Assembly (NCBI GenBank): GCA_013288345.1
Contig: JABDCA010000004.1
Coordinates: 1 to 64,000, forward strand
Direction: 5' to 3'
Origin: Bacteroidota bacterium
GTDB taxonomy: Bacteria; Bacteroidota; Bacteroidia; JABEUT01
DNA: 64,000 nucleotides
How positions within the stretch are numbered: the stretch's first letter is position 1; each line of letters starts with the position of its first letter. Both the position numbers and the translations under genes were made by a program. This document shows positions 50,652-60,725 of the stretch, piece after piece. The notes under the pieces were generated by a model. That model did no database searches. It saw only the letters and a program-made list of their open reading frames with translations, and was not told where the DNA came from.

Positions 50652-52457
50652 ATGAGCGAAGCTCTACTGGAAGTTAAAAATCTGACGGTCGATTTTAAAA
50701 GTGAGGACGATACAGTTCGTGCCGTTGATGGTATTAGCTTTACACTTAACAGGGGCGAATCACTTGGCATAGTCGGAGAATCCGGTTCCGGAAAAACAGT
50801 CAGTTCACTTGCACTTATGCGCCTTATCCCCCGTTCGGGTAAGGTAGTTAACGGAGAATTACTATTTAACTCTCGCACTAACGGCCTGGTAGATGTTACC
50901 AAGCTTAGCGAAAAGGATATGCGCAACTTCAGGGGGAATGAAATTGCCATGGTGTTTCAGGAGCCTATGACATCACTAAACCCCGTATATACATGCGGCG
51001 ATCAGGTTATGGAGGCTATTATACTCCACCAAAAAGTATCGAAAGCAGAAAGCAGAAATCGTACGTTAGAACTATTTAAACAGGTAAAACTACCCCGCCC
51101 AGAAATTATACTGGACTCATACCCACACCAACTTTCCGGAGGTCAAAAACAAAGGGTAATGATTGCCATGGCCATGTCATGCCAACCATCTATACTTATT
51201 GCTGACGAACCAACTACCGCACTCGATGTTACTGTGCAGGCTGCCATTCTTGATTTAATGAAGGAACTGCAGGCTGAACATAATATGAGCATCATATTCA
51301 TATCGCACGATTTGGGTGTAATTGCCGAAATTGCTGAGAAGGTATTGGTAATGTATAAAGGAAAGATTGTGGAACAGGGTAATATATTAGATGTATATGC
51401 AAACCCACAGCATCCTTATACAAAAGGGCTATTAGCATGTCGCCCTCCACTCGATAAACGCCTTTATGTGTTGCCAACTGTTGCGGATTTTATGAAACCG
51501 GCACACGAGGGTGGCATTAATAAAGCTAACACCAAATTGAGTGATGTAGTTGATAAATACATTATTACTCCTGAGGTCCGTAAAAAAGCACATGAAAAAC
51601 TGTACCAGCAAGAACCGATATTGCAGGTAAAGAACTTAAAGACATATTTCCCTATAAAAAAAGGCTTGTTTGGCAAAACAACCGACCATGTAAAAGCAGT
51701 TGATGACCTTACTTTTGACATTTACCCTGGAGAAACACTAGGTATAGTTGGAGAATCAGGCTCGGGAAAAACCACCCTTGGAAGAACTATATTAAGACTT
51801 ATAGAACCCACCTCGGGCAGTATTGTATATAAAGGAGTGGATCTGTTAAAGCTTTCAGATAAAGAAATGAGAAGCTATCGTAAAAAGATGCAGATCATTT
51901 TCCAGGATCCCTACTCTTCGTTAAATCCGCGTATTACTATAGGCGAAGCTATTATGGAGCCCATGCAGGTTCATAATATTATGAATTCAGATAAAGAACG
52001 AAAAGATAGAGCCATTGAATTACTCGAAAGGGTAAATATGAACGCGTCACACTTTCAGCGTTACCCTCACGAATTTTCGGGTGGGCAACGCCAGCGTATA
52101 TGCATAGCACGTGCAGTGGCGCTTAACCCTGAGTTTATTATTTGCGATGAGAGTGTTTCATCACTCGATGTATCGGTTCAGGCGCAAGCGCTTAACCTAC
52201 TTGCTGAGCTGCGTAAAGATTTTGGCTTCTCATACATATTTATTTCTCATGATATTTCAGTGGTAAAATTCATATCGGACAGGATGCTGGTTTTATACAA
52301 CGGGCAGATTGAAGAGATGGGCGATGCCGATGATATTTATTTTAACCCGCAAAAAGATTACACCAAACGGTTGATAAACGCCATTCCCAAAGGCCGTATT
52401 GAAGACATCCGTGCTTCGATGGAAGAAAGGAAAAACCGCAACCACACACTAGCTTAA
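50652..52457 (+). CDS. Fused two-domain oligopeptide/dipeptide ABC transporter ATPase
   Basis: 601 residues: two complete ABC nucleotide-binding domains joined, like DppD fused to DppF (YejF type). Domain 1 (about 5-260): Walker A GESGSGKT (42-49), signature LSGGQKQR, Walker [12 protein letters not shown]. Domain 2 (about 325-590): [11 protein letters not shown], signature [19 protein letters not shown]. Each has the C-terminal oligopeptide-type extension ([15 protein letters not shown]). It energises uptake of peptides or related compounds, but no permease or binding-protein gene is adjacent. 2 bp before cysS. Confidence 0.93.
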   Translation: MSEALLEVKNLTVDFKSEDDTVRAVDGISFTLNRGESLGIVGESGSGKTVSSLALMRLIPRSGKVVNGELLFNSRTNGLVDVTKLSEKDMRNFRGNEIAMVFQEPMTSLNPVYTCGDQVMEAIILHQKVSKAESRNRTLELFKQVKLPRPEIILDSYPHQLSGGQKQRVMIAMAMSCQPSILIADEPTTALDVTVQAAILDLMKELQAEHNMSIIFISHDLGVIAEIAEKVLVMYKGKIVEQGNILDVYANPQHPYTKGLLACRPPLDKRLYVLPTVADFMKPAHEGGINKANTKLSDVVDKYIITPEVRKKAHEKLYQQEPILQVKNLKTYFPIKKGLFGKTTDHVKAVDDLTFDIYPGETLGIVGESGSGKTTLGRTILRLIEPTSGSIVYKGVDLLKLSDKEMRSYRKKMQIIFQDPYSSLNPRITIGEAIMEPMQVHNIMNSDKERKDRAIELLERVNMNASHFQRYPHEFSGGQRQRICIARAVALNPEFIICDESVSSLDVSVQAQALNLLAELRKDFGFSYIFISHDISVVKFISDRMLVLYNGQIEEMGDADDIYFNPQKDYTKRLINAIPKGRIEDIRASMEERKNRNHTLA

Positions 52458-52459
52458 CA

Positions 52460-53956
52460 ATGTCAAACAATTCGTTTCAGGTTTATAATACGCTAACGCG
52501 CAAAAAAGAAGTCTTTGCTCCTATTAACCCTCCATTTGTAGGAATGTACCTATGCGGGCCAACAGTATACGGCGATGCCCACCTTGGCCATGCAAGGCCT
52601 GCTATTACATTCGATATTCTGTTCCGTTACTTAAAACACCTGGGTTATAAAGTGCGTTATGTACGTAATATAACTGACGTAGGACACTTAGAAAATGACA
52701 GTGACGAAGGCGAAGATAAGATTGGCAAAAAAGCCCGCCTCGAAAAACTTGAACCAATGGAAGTGGTGCAACACTATACATTAGGTTATCATCGCAATAT
52801 GGATGCCCTTAATGTAATTCCTCCTTCTATAGAGCCTCATGCTTCGGGCCATATCATTGAACAAATTGAAATGATAAAGCGCATTATTGCTCATGGCTTT
52901 GCATACGAATCGAACGGATCGGTATATTTTGATATAAACAGTTATCAGAAAGAACATAATTACGGGCAACTATCAGGCAGGATTACCGAGGACCTTATTA
53001 ATAACACCCGCGAACTTGACGGACAAAGTGAAAAGAGAAGCCCTATAGATTTCGCACTTTGGAAAAAAGCAGCGCCTGAGCATATTATGCACTGGCCATC
53101 GCCATGGGGCGAAGGTTTTCCGGGCTGGCATATAGAATGTTCTGCTATGAGTCGTAAATACCTGGGCGAAACATTCGATATACACGGAGGTGGAATGGAC
53201 TTGCTTTTCCCACACCACGAATGTGAGATAGCACAATCAATAGGTAGTAGTGGCAAACAACCTGTTCGTTATTGGCTGCATAATAATATGCTTACCATAA
53301 ACGGGCAAAAAATGGGCAAATCACTTAATAACTTTATTAACCTTGATGAGTTATTTACCGGGAGTCACAAATTACTGGAACAAGCCTATACCCCAATGAC
53401 CCTACGCTTTTGCATGTTGCAAAGCCATTACCGTAACCCTATAGATTTTTCTAATAAGGGCTTGCAGGATGCAGAAAAAGGCTTAGCCAGACTCAGCGAA
53501 ACATATTTAATGCTTCGCGATATGAAGTGGGTTAGTACCCCTGTTAATGCTGAGATAGAAAAAGACCTTTCTTCATTTGAAAAGGAATGTACTGATGCCA
53601 TGAATGATGATTTGAATACGGCCATTGTTATATCGCATATGTTTCAGTCTTCGGCCCACGTAAACCGCTTTCATGCATCGGGCAAGACAGAAGGCGTTAG
53701 TGAAAAGGCATTTGAGAGCTACAGAAAAGCCTTCATGCTTTACTTTACTGATATACTCGGACTAGTTACAGAAGAGAAGAACACAAGCAATGAGGATTTC
53801 GATAATTTGGTAAACAACCTGATTGAAGTGCGTACAGAGGCTAAGCAGAAAAAAGACTTTGCGTTATCAGATACAATAAGGAACATACTATCTAAATTTG
53901 TAGTATTGCAAGATTCAGCCACAACAACTGTTTGGAAACATGAGCGCAAGAAATAA
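52460..53956 (+). CDS. cysS: Cysteine--tRNA ligase
   Basis: 498 residues. Class I aminoacyl-tRNA synthetase with the zinc-site Cys32 in [17 protein letters not shown], the HIGH-type HLGH (41-44), [14 protein letters not shown] and the KMSKS-type KMGKS (about 284-288), then the DALR-like and C-terminal anticodon region. The start follows the ABC ATPase stop closely and the stop overlaps the peptidase start by 17 bp, so the three genes are probably co-transcribed. Confidence 0.97.
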   Translation: MSNNSFQVYNTLTRKKEVFAPINPPFVGMYLCGPTVYGDAHLGHARPAITFDILFRYLKHLGYKVRYVRNITDVGHLENDSDEGEDKIGKKARLEKLEPMEVVQHYTLGYHRNMDALNVIPPSIEPHASGHIIEQIEMIKRIIAHGFAYESNGSVYFDINSYQKEHNYGQLSGRITEDLINNTRELDGQSEKRSPIDFALWKKAAPEHIMHWPSPWGEGFPGWHIECSAMSRKYLGETFDIHGGGMDLLFPHHECEIAQSIGSSGKQPVRYWLHNNMLTINGQKMGKSLNNFINLDELFTGSHKLLEQAYTPMTLRFCMLQSHYRNPIDFSNKGLQDAEKGLARLSETYLMLRDMKWVSTPVNAEIEKDLSSFEKECTDAMNDDLNTAIVISHMFQSSAHVNRFHASGKTEGVSEKAFESYRKAFMLYFTDILGLVTEEKNTSNEDFDNLVNNLIEVRTEAKQKKDFALSDTIRNILSKFVVLQDSATTTVWKHERKK

Positions 53957-54998
53957 AAACATATCTGACACTTTAGAAGTACTATCATTTGTACTAATGC
54001 TTGCTTTTATATTTCTTGAAGGATGTAACAGTGGCTGCAACCACCCTACCCCAAGCCATGCTGATACAACCAAAGTTCAGACCGCACAAAACATCAATAT
54101 ACCTTCATTCAGTGCAGATACAGCTTACAAATACACCAAAGAACAGGTTGATTTTGGTCCGCGTATTGTAGGCACTAAAGCCCATGAAAAATGCCTTCAG
54201 TTCATTATTTCGAAACTGAAACAAGACAGTATTACTTATTCAGTACAAAAATCCAGCACGAAGACTTTCGACGGCAAAACATTTGATTTTGAAAACGTAA
54301 TTGCTTCTTTACAACCCAACAATCCTGTGCGCATATTATTATGTACCCACTGGGACACCAGGCCATTTGCCGATGCTGATAGTGTTGACCCGAAAGGAAC
54401 CTTTGACGGAGCAGATGACGGAGCCAGTGGTGTAGCAATGCTGCTTGAGCTTGCACGTGACCTGAAAAAGACACACCCGACAGTAGGTATAGACCTTGTG
54501 TTTTTCGATATTGAAGATTATGGACAAGAAGCGGGTAACCCTGTTGATGGAAACTATCCTGATATGGAAGATAGTTGGTGTCTTGGTTCTCAGTATTGGG
54601 CAAGAAATATTCCTGCAAACTATGCTCCGCGTTATGGTATATTGTTAGATATGGTAGGTGGCAAGAACCCTGAATTTCCAATGGAGGGCACATCTATGCA
54701 CTTCGCATCTGAGATAGTTAAGAAGGTTTGGAATATAGCCGACAACCTTGGTTATGGTGGCTTTTTTACACGCAATACTACTGTTGAGACCATTGATGAC
54801 CATCGTTACATAAACAAAATAGCCAACATACCTACCATTGATATTGTACATTATGATATGCCACGCAGGGATTACCCATACTGGCATCATACACATAGTG
54901 ATAATATGAGTATTATTGATACAGCCACCATGCATATGGTTGGCCGTGTATTAATGAATGTTATCTACCAGGAGAAGAGCTCAGCACCGCAACCATAG
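53940..54998 (+). CDS. M28-family peptidase / glutaminyl-peptide cyclotransferase-like lipoprotein
   Basis: 352 residues. N-terminal hydrophobic stretch with a lipobox-like LEGC (about residue 29-32). M28 zinc core resembling glutaminyl cyclases: [35 protein letters not shown], and [19 protein letters not shown] near the end; the Zn ligands (His, Asp, Glu, Asp, His pattern) seem intact. Possible activities: aminopeptidase or N-terminal pyroglutamate formation on exported proteins. The latter is interesting because many T9SS proteins carry N-terminal Gln after signal cleavage (inference). Confidence 0.85.
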   Translation: MSARNKNISDTLEVLSFVLMLAFIFLEGCNSGCNHPTPSHADTTKVQTAQNINIPSFSADTAYKYTKEQVDFGPRIVGTKAHEKCLQFIISKLKQDSITYSVQKSSTKTFDGKTFDFENVIASLQPNNPVRILLCTHWDTRPFADADSVDPKGTFDGADDGASGVAMLLELARDLKKTHPTVGIDLVFFDIEDYGQEAGNPVDGNYPDMEDSWCLGSQYWARNIPANYAPRYGILLDMVGGKNPEFPMEGTSMHFASEIVKKVWNIADNLGYGGFFTRNTTVETIDDHRYINKIANIPTIDIVHYDMPRRDYPYWHHTHSDNMSIIDTATMHMVGRVLMNVIYQEKSSAPQP

Positions 54999-55000
54999 TT

Positions 55001-55567
55001 TTATTTCTTGGCTTTCTTCCAGCACTCATCAATATGATCATCGACCATACCTACAGCCTGCATAAAGGCATAACATATTGTTGAACCACGGAATTTAAAA
55101 CCACGTTTGCCCATATCCTTGCTCATGGCATCACTTATAGCAGTAGTTGGTGGCACATCGCTTAATGACTTGCGCTTGTTTACAATTGGCTTACCGCCTA
55201 CAAAGCCCCAAACGTACTTATCAAATGAACCAAACTCTTTTTGAATAGCAAGGAAGCATTTAGCATTATTAATGGCAGCAGCAATTTTAAGTCCGTTACG
55301 TATTATACCTGCATCCTGCATCAAAGTATCAACCTTCTTAGCATCGAACTTTGCAACCTTTTTAACATCAAATTGAGCAAATGCCTTGCGAAAGTTTTCT
55401 CGCTTTTTCAATACGGTTAACCAGCTAAGCCCCGCCTGAAAGCTTTCTAACACCAGGAACTCAAATAGCTTTTGGTCGTCATGTACGGGTGTACCCCACT
55501 CTTTATCGTGGTATTCGATATATATAGCTTCTTTAATGCTCCAGCCACAACGAACTTTCTCTTTCAT
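55001..55567 (-). CDS. tag: DNA-3-methyladenine glycosylase I
   Basis: 188 residues. Removes 3-methyladenine from alkylated DNA. Family features: RCGWSIKEAIYIEYHDKEWGTPVHDDQKLFEFLVLE, GLSWLTVLKKRENFRKAF, WGFVGGKPI and the C-terminal zinc ligands in HIDECW, together with Cys7 and His17-equivalent in YHDKEWG. Ends 2 bp after the convergent peptidase gene and begins 3 bp after the antiporter stop. Confidence 0.95.
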   Translation of the reverse strand: MKEKVRCGWSIKEAIYIEYHDKEWGTPVHDDQKLFEFLVLESFQAGLSWLTVLKKRENFRKAFAQFDVKKVAKFDAKKVDTLMQDAGIIRNGLKIAAAINNAKCFLAIQKEFGSFDKYVWGFVGGKPIVNKRKSLSDVPPTTAISDAMSKDMGKRGFKFRGSTICYAFMQAVGMVDDHIDECWKKAKK

Positions 55568-55570
55568 AAA

Positions 55571-57001
55571 TTAAGCAGGTTTCTTTTTATTATTTACCCA
55601 GTTTACCAGATTAAGCAATGGCCCTGTCATAAATGTAGTTGCCAAAGCCATTAATACCATCATAGCAAATATTTCAGGTGATAATATTCCAAGGTCATAT
55701 CCAATATTCAACACGATAAGTTCCATAAGTCCACGTGTATTCATTAGTGCACCAAGTGTTAGCGAATTGCCCCAGTTTTGCCCTACGATCTTCGCAGATA
55801 TTGCTGTTCCAATAAACTTACCCGATACAGCAACAACCATTATAAGTCCGAATGCCGACCATGCAGCAGACTGGTTCAATAAGCCCATTTGAGTACGCAA
55901 CCCGGTAAAAGCAAAGAATATCGGAAGCAAAACAAGTACACTTACATCTTCAATCTTTTCAGTTATCTTCTTCCTGAAATCAAGATTATGTGGCATAATA
56001 ACGCCCGCAAGGAAAGCGCCAAAGAGAGCATGCACACCTATTAATTCAGTAAAGTAAGCCGAAGAAAGCAAGATAAAGAATGCAATAGATATTACAACCT
56101 TTCCTGGTTCGTGTTTCTTTAATTGGTCAGCTGATAATTTCTGAAGTAATGGCCTTACAATGTAAAGCATACCAACTACAAACAATACTGCAAGTACAAT
56201 AGTGAACATGGCGCTGGTTAAATTACCTGCCTTAGCAATTGCAATTACGGCAGCCAGCATGCACCATGCCATAAGGTCGTTAGTGGCTGCACACATAATG
56301 GCCATTGAACCGATTGGAGTTTTTGTCATGCCTCGTTCTTGTAAAATGCGGGCCAATACCGGGAACGCAGTAATACTTACCGATATACCAATAAACAAAC
56401 TGAATGGGAGAAAACCAATTCCATCAGGACCAAAGGATGGATATAAATAATAAGCAAGACATACACCTAACACAAACGGAACTATAATACTCGCTATACT
56501 AACAGTTAAGGCATCACCGGCTTTACTTATAATAACATCAATATCCAGGTCCATACCAATTATAAACATGAAAAAAGCCAGTCCTATTTGACTTAAAAAC
56601 AAAAGTGTATTAAGCGAATCAGACGGGAACAGAAACAGAAAGAAATGCGGAAAGAATACCTTAAGTACCGATGGCCCTAATACTATACCGGCAATAATTT
56701 CGCCAATAACTGTTTGCTGGCCAAGCATACTAAGCAAAGCGCTGAATATGCGTGATGCACCTATAATAACAAGTATTTGCAGCAATAGAAGGCTAAGTGG
56801 GTGTTTTATGTTTTCTTTAAACTGTTTTATAGCCTGTGAGACGCCGGTTATAGGTTCTGAAACATTTTGACTGACCAGTACTGGTTGCACTTTTTCTACC
56901 TTTTGCTTTATAGGTAATAAGGCACCCATCGTAGAAACCTTCCAAAGGCTTCCAATAAATAATGCAATTAAAACAATAGTAAAGAGGAAGGATTTCTTCA
57001 T
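55571..57001 (-). CDS. CPA2-family cation/proton antiporter
   Basis: 476 residues, about 13 membrane helices. Core with [45 protein letters not shown] (the usual Asp in the ion site), [16 protein letters not shown] and [11 protein letters not shown]. The N-terminal ~80 residues contain an extra hydrophobic segment and a polar loop, as in Bacteroidota Kef-type antiporters. No regulatory RCK domain. Ion (K+ or Na+) not determined. Confidence 0.9.
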   Translation of the reverse strand: MKKSFLFTIVLIALFIGSLWKVSTMGALLPIKQKVEKVQPVLVSQNVSEPITGVSQAIKQFKENIKHPLSLLLLQILVIIGASRIFSALLSMLGQQTVIGEIIAGIVLGPSVLKVFFPHFFLFLFPSDSLNTLLFLSQIGLAFFMFIIGMDLDIDVIISKAGDALTVSIASIIVPFVLGVCLAYYLYPSFGPDGIGFLPFSLFIGISVSITAFPVLARILQERGMTKTPIGSMAIMCAATNDLMAWCMLAAVIAIAKAGNLTSAMFTIVLAVLFVVGMLYIVRPLLQKLSADQLKKHEPGKVVISIAFFILLSSAYFTELIGVHALFGAFLAGVIMPHNLDFRKKITEKIEDVSVLVLLPIFFAFTGLRTQMGLLNQSAAWSAFGLIMVVAVSGKFIGTAISAKIVGQNWGNSLTLGALMNTRGLMELIVLNIGYDLGILSPEIFAMMVLMALATTFMTGPLLNLVNWVNNKKKPA

Positions 57002-57055
57002 ATAAACATCAGCAATCTACATTTAACCATAGCAGAATATGAAAAGTTAAATCTA

Positions 57056-58246
57056 CTAATTTTTTTGAGAATCATACTTACCATTAAACAACAGGTAAAC
57101 TGCAACCAGCAATGCTGCCGCTCCACCAATATAGAATACATATACCGAACCGAACTTATACCAAACTAAGCCTGCAAGACTACTTGCCAACAATGTGCAA
57201 ATACTTTGTAGTCCTGAAAAAACACCTAAAGCTGTACCTGTATCTTTTTTATCGCATGTCTTACTTATCCATGCCTTTGATATACCATCAGTAAAAGCAT
57301 AATAGAGCCCATAAAGGAAGAAAAGAATAATAAAAGCTATTCTGCTTTGCGAATATGCCATGCCAAAATAAACTCCAGCAAAAAGCATCAAGCCTATTAA
57401 CAGCATTGGTTTCAAACCCATCTTATCGCCTATTATACCGATAGGGAATGCAGATAGTGCAAAAACAAGGTTATAGAAAACATAAACTACAATTACGGTT
57501 ATATCACCCATTCCAGACTCTTTCATTTTAAGTATCAGGAAAGCATCGGCACTATTGAATAAAGCAAAGAACAACAGGCCGGAAACCAGTGCTTTGTATG
57601 AAGCATTACTAGCCTTCCAATATTTGAATTGAGAGAAGAAACCTACTCTTTCTTTTGTAGATAGGACTTCTGCGGGCTTTGGTTTATCCTTTAACCATAA
57701 GGTAAGAATAACTGCAATTATTCCCGGAAAGAAAGAAATGTAAAACAGGGAAACATACTTACCCTGATTATAGTAAAGGAACACGAGAGCAATAGACGGG
57801 CCTATTGCAGCACCCACCGTATCCATTGCCCTATGAAAACCGAATACCTTACCCCTATCACCGTGTTTTGATTCATCAGCAAGTATAGCATCACGCGGCG
57901 CAGTCCGTATGCCTTTACCAAGCCGTTCTAATGACCGTGTAAAAAGCACCCATATTGAGTTTTTTGCAAACAACACCAGCAAAGGTTTTGAAACAGCGCT
58001 TAAGGTATAGCCCCATTTAACAAATGAGGCTCGTTTTCCTGTTTTGTCAGATATTTTGCCAAAATACCCTTTACTTAAACTAGCGGTTGCTTCAGCAAGG
58101 CCCTCTAAAACACCTATAAACAAAACGGAGTAACCTATTGACTTCAGGTAAATAGGCATGATAGGCAATAGCATTTCACTTGCTATGTCATTAACCAGAC
58201 TTACAAGTGACAGTATAAGTATCGTTCTTGTGATTGCTTTCATCAA
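57056..58246 (-). CDS. Major facilitator superfamily transporter
   Basis: 396 residues, 12 membrane helices. The first loop GYFGKISDKTGKRASFVKWGY and ERLGKGIRTAPRDAILADESKHGDRGKVFGFHRAMDTVGA, and the middle loop PIGIIGDKMGLKPML, are typical of MFS with the DKxGxR motif. It resembles the group annotated as MFS transporters near drug or nickel/cobalt resistance genes, but the substrate is not determinable. It is separated by 54 bp from the antiporter gene and may be in the same transcript. Confidence 0.88.
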   Translation of the reverse strand: MMKAITRTILILSLVSLVNDIASEMLLPIMPIYLKSIGYSVLFIGVLEGLAEATASLSKGYFGKISDKTGKRASFVKWGYTLSAVSKPLLVLFAKNSIWVLFTRSLERLGKGIRTAPRDAILADESKHGDRGKVFGFHRAMDTVGAAIGPSIALVFLYYNQGKYVSLFYISFFPGIIAVILTLWLKDKPKPAEVLSTKERVGFFSQFKYWKASNASYKALVSGLLFFALFNSADAFLILKMKESGMGDITVIVVYVFYNLVFALSAFPIGIIGDKMGLKPMLLIGLMLFAGVYFGMAYSQSRIAFIILFFLYGLYYAFTDGISKAWISKTCDKKDTGTALGVFSGLQSICTLLASSLAGLVWYKFGSVYVFYIGGAAALLVAVYLLFNGKYDSQKN

Positions 58247-58270
58247 AAAGAACGGATGCTAAGCATATTA

Positions 58271-59341
58271 TTATGGCTTAATAATCGTATTCCAGTTATT
58301 CTTATCGGGAGCATTGCCAAGGCGTATATCAAGCAGGCGTTGCTTTATCTTAAGTGCAACATTGCTATCTTTTACAGTCGGCAGTGTATAATCTTTGCCT
58401 TTAATATTAATGACTTGAATAGGAGCAACCACTGCTGCAGTACCTGTACCAAATGCTTCCTGCAATATTCCCTTTTCGTGAGCGCTGATTAATTCAGGCG
58501 CACCTATTTTCCTCTCCTCTATTTTAATACCCATATCCTTAGCAATGGTAATAAACGAATCGCGGGTAACACCATCGAGTATTGAATCGGATAAAGGCGG
58601 AGTAACAAACACATCGTTGATCATGAACATTACATTCATGGTACCCGATTCTTCAATATTCAAATCAGCAGAGCCATCGGTCCATAATACCTGATCGAAG
58701 CCTTCTTTACGGGCCAAGCTAGACGGATAAAAAGCACCGCCATAGTTACCTGCACATTTGGCTGATCCTGTTCCGCCTCTTGCAGCACGCCTGTACTTAT
58801 CCTCTACCTTTACTTTAAGCGGATTTGAATAATATGGGCCAACAGGGCCACTGAATATGATAAACTTATATTCTTCAGCTACCTTAACACCAAAACGTTC
58901 TTCCGATGCGAATACAAATGGCCTTATATAAAGTGATGAACCTTCGGTACCGGGTACCCAGGCTGCATCAAGCTTAATAAGAGTTTTTAATGCTTCATTA
59001 AAATGGTCGAATGACATTGCAGGGATACACATACGCTCCATTGACTTGCAAAATCGGTCGTAATGTTTCTCAACTCTGAATATCGAAATACTGCCATCTT
59101 TCATTTTAAAGGCTTTCATACCTTCAAACACTATTTGCCCGTAATGCAGGGCAAGCATAGTAGGTGACATGGCTATATTACCAAATGGTATAATTGACGA
59201 TGAACCCCACTCTCCATCTATGTAATCTGAAACCAACATGTGGTCAGACATAATACTTCCAAAAGGAAGATGGTTAAAATCTACTTCTCCAAGGCGGCTA
59301 TTCTTAGTCTTTTCTATCATTATCTTCTCGGTAGCAATCAT
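58271..59341 (-). CDS. ilvE: Branched-chain amino-acid aminotransferase
   Basis: 356 residues, fold-type IV PLP aminotransferase. Key stretches: FGSIMSDHMLVSDYIDGEWGS, ALHYGQIVFEGMKAF, SLYIRPFVFASE, GSAKCAGNYGGAFYPS (PLP Lys), NIEESGTMNVMFM, TRDSFITIAKDMG and FGTGTAAVVAPI. It catalyses the last transamination for Leu, Ile and Val. Upstream, a near-match -7 element (TATCCTTG) is on the minus strand at about 59386. Confidence 0.94.
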   Translation of the reverse strand: MIATEKIMIEKTKNSRLGEVDFNHLPFGSIMSDHMLVSDYIDGEWGSSSIIPFGNIAMSPTMLALHYGQIVFEGMKAFKMKDGSISIFRVEKHYDRFCKSMERMCIPAMSFDHFNEALKTLIKLDAAWVPGTEGSSLYIRPFVFASEERFGVKVAEEYKFIIFSGPVGPYYSNPLKVKVEDKYRRAARGGTGSAKCAGNYGGAFYPSSLARKEGFDQVLWTDGSADLNIEESGTMNVMFMINDVFVTPPLSDSILDGVTRDSFITIAKDMGIKIEERKIGAPELISAHEKGILQEAFGTGTAAVVAPIQVINIKGKDYTLPTVKDSNVALKIKQRLLDIRLGNAPDKNNWNTIIKP

Positions 59342-59486
59342 AATTCAGGGTTAAATTGATTCTTATACTCTATACCTATACTACAAGGATAGGAATTTTT
59401 GTTGTAATAAGTATAAAGGCAAGGTAAAATTTGCTTAGAGCCCCATTTTATATGTATCTTTACTCTATTAATCAAAAAATATTACT

Positions 59487-59978
59487 ATGATTTGTATCGC
59501 TATCCCTCTGGCCCTGCTCGTAATTGTAGCAGGTATGAAATTAATGGCCCAAACACAAAAAGATGGCCTCGGAAACCTGTACAAATATGTATCGTGGTTT
59601 GTGGTAGTTATGGGTTTTTTATTCCTTATGTGCGCTGGGTTGCATTGCGCTATGAAGTGCTGCCACCGTCATGAACAACGTTGCATGATGATGGAACGTA
59701 GGTGCGAAATGAATGAGGGCTGTGGCGGTGATGAAATGATGCATTGCAATCATGGCAACATGATGGGTGGATGCATGATGCACAGAGGTGCTTGTGATGA
59801 AATGATGGGTAACGGAGGATCTTGTAATATGGGTGGTAGCTGTAAAGAAGGTTCAGAATGCAAAGAACGCATGGGTTCTAACTGCAATATGGGAGACGGC
59901 GGAAGCTGCCCAATGATGAAAAATGGTCATTGCGAAGAGAAAGATACCGTTGTAGTAAAAAAGGAGATTAAAAAGTAA
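59487..59978 (+). CDS. Met/Cys-rich membrane protein, putative metal-binding
   Basis: 163 residues. Two membrane helices (about 1-20 and 37-55), then a hydrophilic tail of about 107 residues with 14 Cys, about 18 Met, several His and Gly-rich spacing (for example CCHRHEQRCMMMERRC, MMHCNHGNMMGGCMMHRG, CNMGGSCKEGSECKERMG). With both helices crossing the membrane, the tail and N-terminus are on the same side. The composition resembles copper- or silver-binding proteins, but no known family motif fits. TATCTTTA about 25 bp upstream is a likely -7 element. It is followed by a good terminator and so is monocistronic. Confidence 0.8.
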   Translation: MICIAIPLALLVIVAGMKLMAQTQKDGLGNLYKYVSWFVVVMGFLFLMCAGLHCAMKCCHRHEQRCMMMERRCEMNEGCGGDEMMHCNHGNMMGGCMMHRGACDEMMGNGGSCNMGGSCKEGSECKERMGSNCNMGDGGSCPMMKNGHCEEKDTVVVKKEIKK

Positions 59979-59996
59979 TATTTATATACTATTATT

Positions 59997-60029
59997 GAAA
60001 GCCCTGCAGCAATGCGGGGCTTTCTTATT
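59997..60029. terminator. Bidirectional terminator between convergent genes
   Basis: GAAAGCCC (59997-60004) pairs with GGGCTTTC (60017-60024) around a 12-nt loop, with T-rich sequence on both sides. It serves the Met/Cys-rich gene and the convergent TetR gene. Confidence 0.8.
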
Positions 60030-60642
60030 TAATTTTTGGAGCATCATAATACCGTTGTTTACCTTTTAATGTAAGGTAAGGCAGAAGCAGTTTATTCACA
60101 TACTCTATATATGCAGCCTTCATTTCACTTTTCTTAAAGTCGCTATTCGAATGGCTAAGAAAGAAAAACGCTCTTATTGCGCCACTAAGTTCCATTAAGT
60201 AATCAAGACCATCGTCATCCAGATCATCACGGAGCAACCCGCGGTTTTGTAGAGCAACTAACAGTTGTTTTAATTGACTTTTTCTTAATGCATTACTTGT
60301 ATCAACTAATGCTGCAATTTTTGGATAGCTCCTTTTAATCTCGACAAAATCCTTGAAAAGAAACAGGTATTTTACTGACAGATCATAAGTGTGGGCAGGT
60401 ACATTGATCATATTATTAAACATATCTCCATCACCCATCATTTTTACTGAAATTGTTTTTAATTCATTAACCATGTCTGTATATAGCTCCGCTACAACAT
60501 GCTCCTTTGTTTTATAATGATATGTAATGTTCCCATAGCTCTTACCAAGCTTTGCCCCTACTTCCCTCAGGGTAACATTAAGCATTCCTTTGTCATTAAA
60601 TAGCTCAAGCGCTTTTTGTTTTATAATGTTTTTAGTATTCAT
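60025..60642 (-). CDS. TetR/AcrR-family transcriptional regulator
   Basis: 205 residues. TetR helix-turn-helix at the N-terminus: IKQKALELFNDKGMLNVTLREVGAKLGKSYGNITYHYKTKEHVVAELY (about 7-55, given here as a region), then a helical ligand-binding domain. It faces the hydrolase gene across a 24-bp palindrome and probably represses both. Ligand unknown; the neighbouring alpha/beta hydrolase could act on it. Confidence 0.9.
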   Translation of the reverse strand: MNTKNIIKQKALELFNDKGMLNVTLREVGAKLGKSYGNITYHYKTKEHVVAELYTDMVNELKTISVKMMGDGDMFNNMINVPAHTYDLSVKYLFLFKDFVEIKRSYPKIAALVDTSNALRKSQLKQLLVALQNRGLLRDDLDDDGLDYLMELSGAIRAFFFLSHSNSDFKKSEMKAAYIEYVNKLLLPYLTLKGKQRYYDAPKIK

Positions 60643-60646
60643 GTTA

Positions 60647-60654
60647 CAAAAATA
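60647..60654 (-). promoter_or_regulatory. -7 element of the TetR gene
   Basis: TATTTTTG on the minus strand, 5 bp before the TetR ATG; very short leader. Confidence 0.6.
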
Positions 60655-60657
60655 CGC

Positions 60658-60681
60658 AAATTAGTCCAAATGGACTAATTT
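60658..60681. promoter_or_regulatory. Probable TetR operator
   Basis: Perfect palindrome AAATTAGTCCA-AA-TGGACTAATTT with 11-bp arms between the divergent TetR and hydrolase genes. It overlaps the expected -33 regions of both promoters. Confidence 0.85.
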
Positions 60682-60693
60682 AAGAAAAAAGAT

Positions 60694-60701
60694 TATATTT
60701 G
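60694..60701 (+). promoter_or_regulatory. -7 element of the hydrolase gene
   Basis: TATATTTG, full TAnnTTTG match, 25 bp before the ATG at 60726. Confidence 0.65.
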
Positions 60702-60725
60702 CCTTAAAATATAAAACACCAATTT

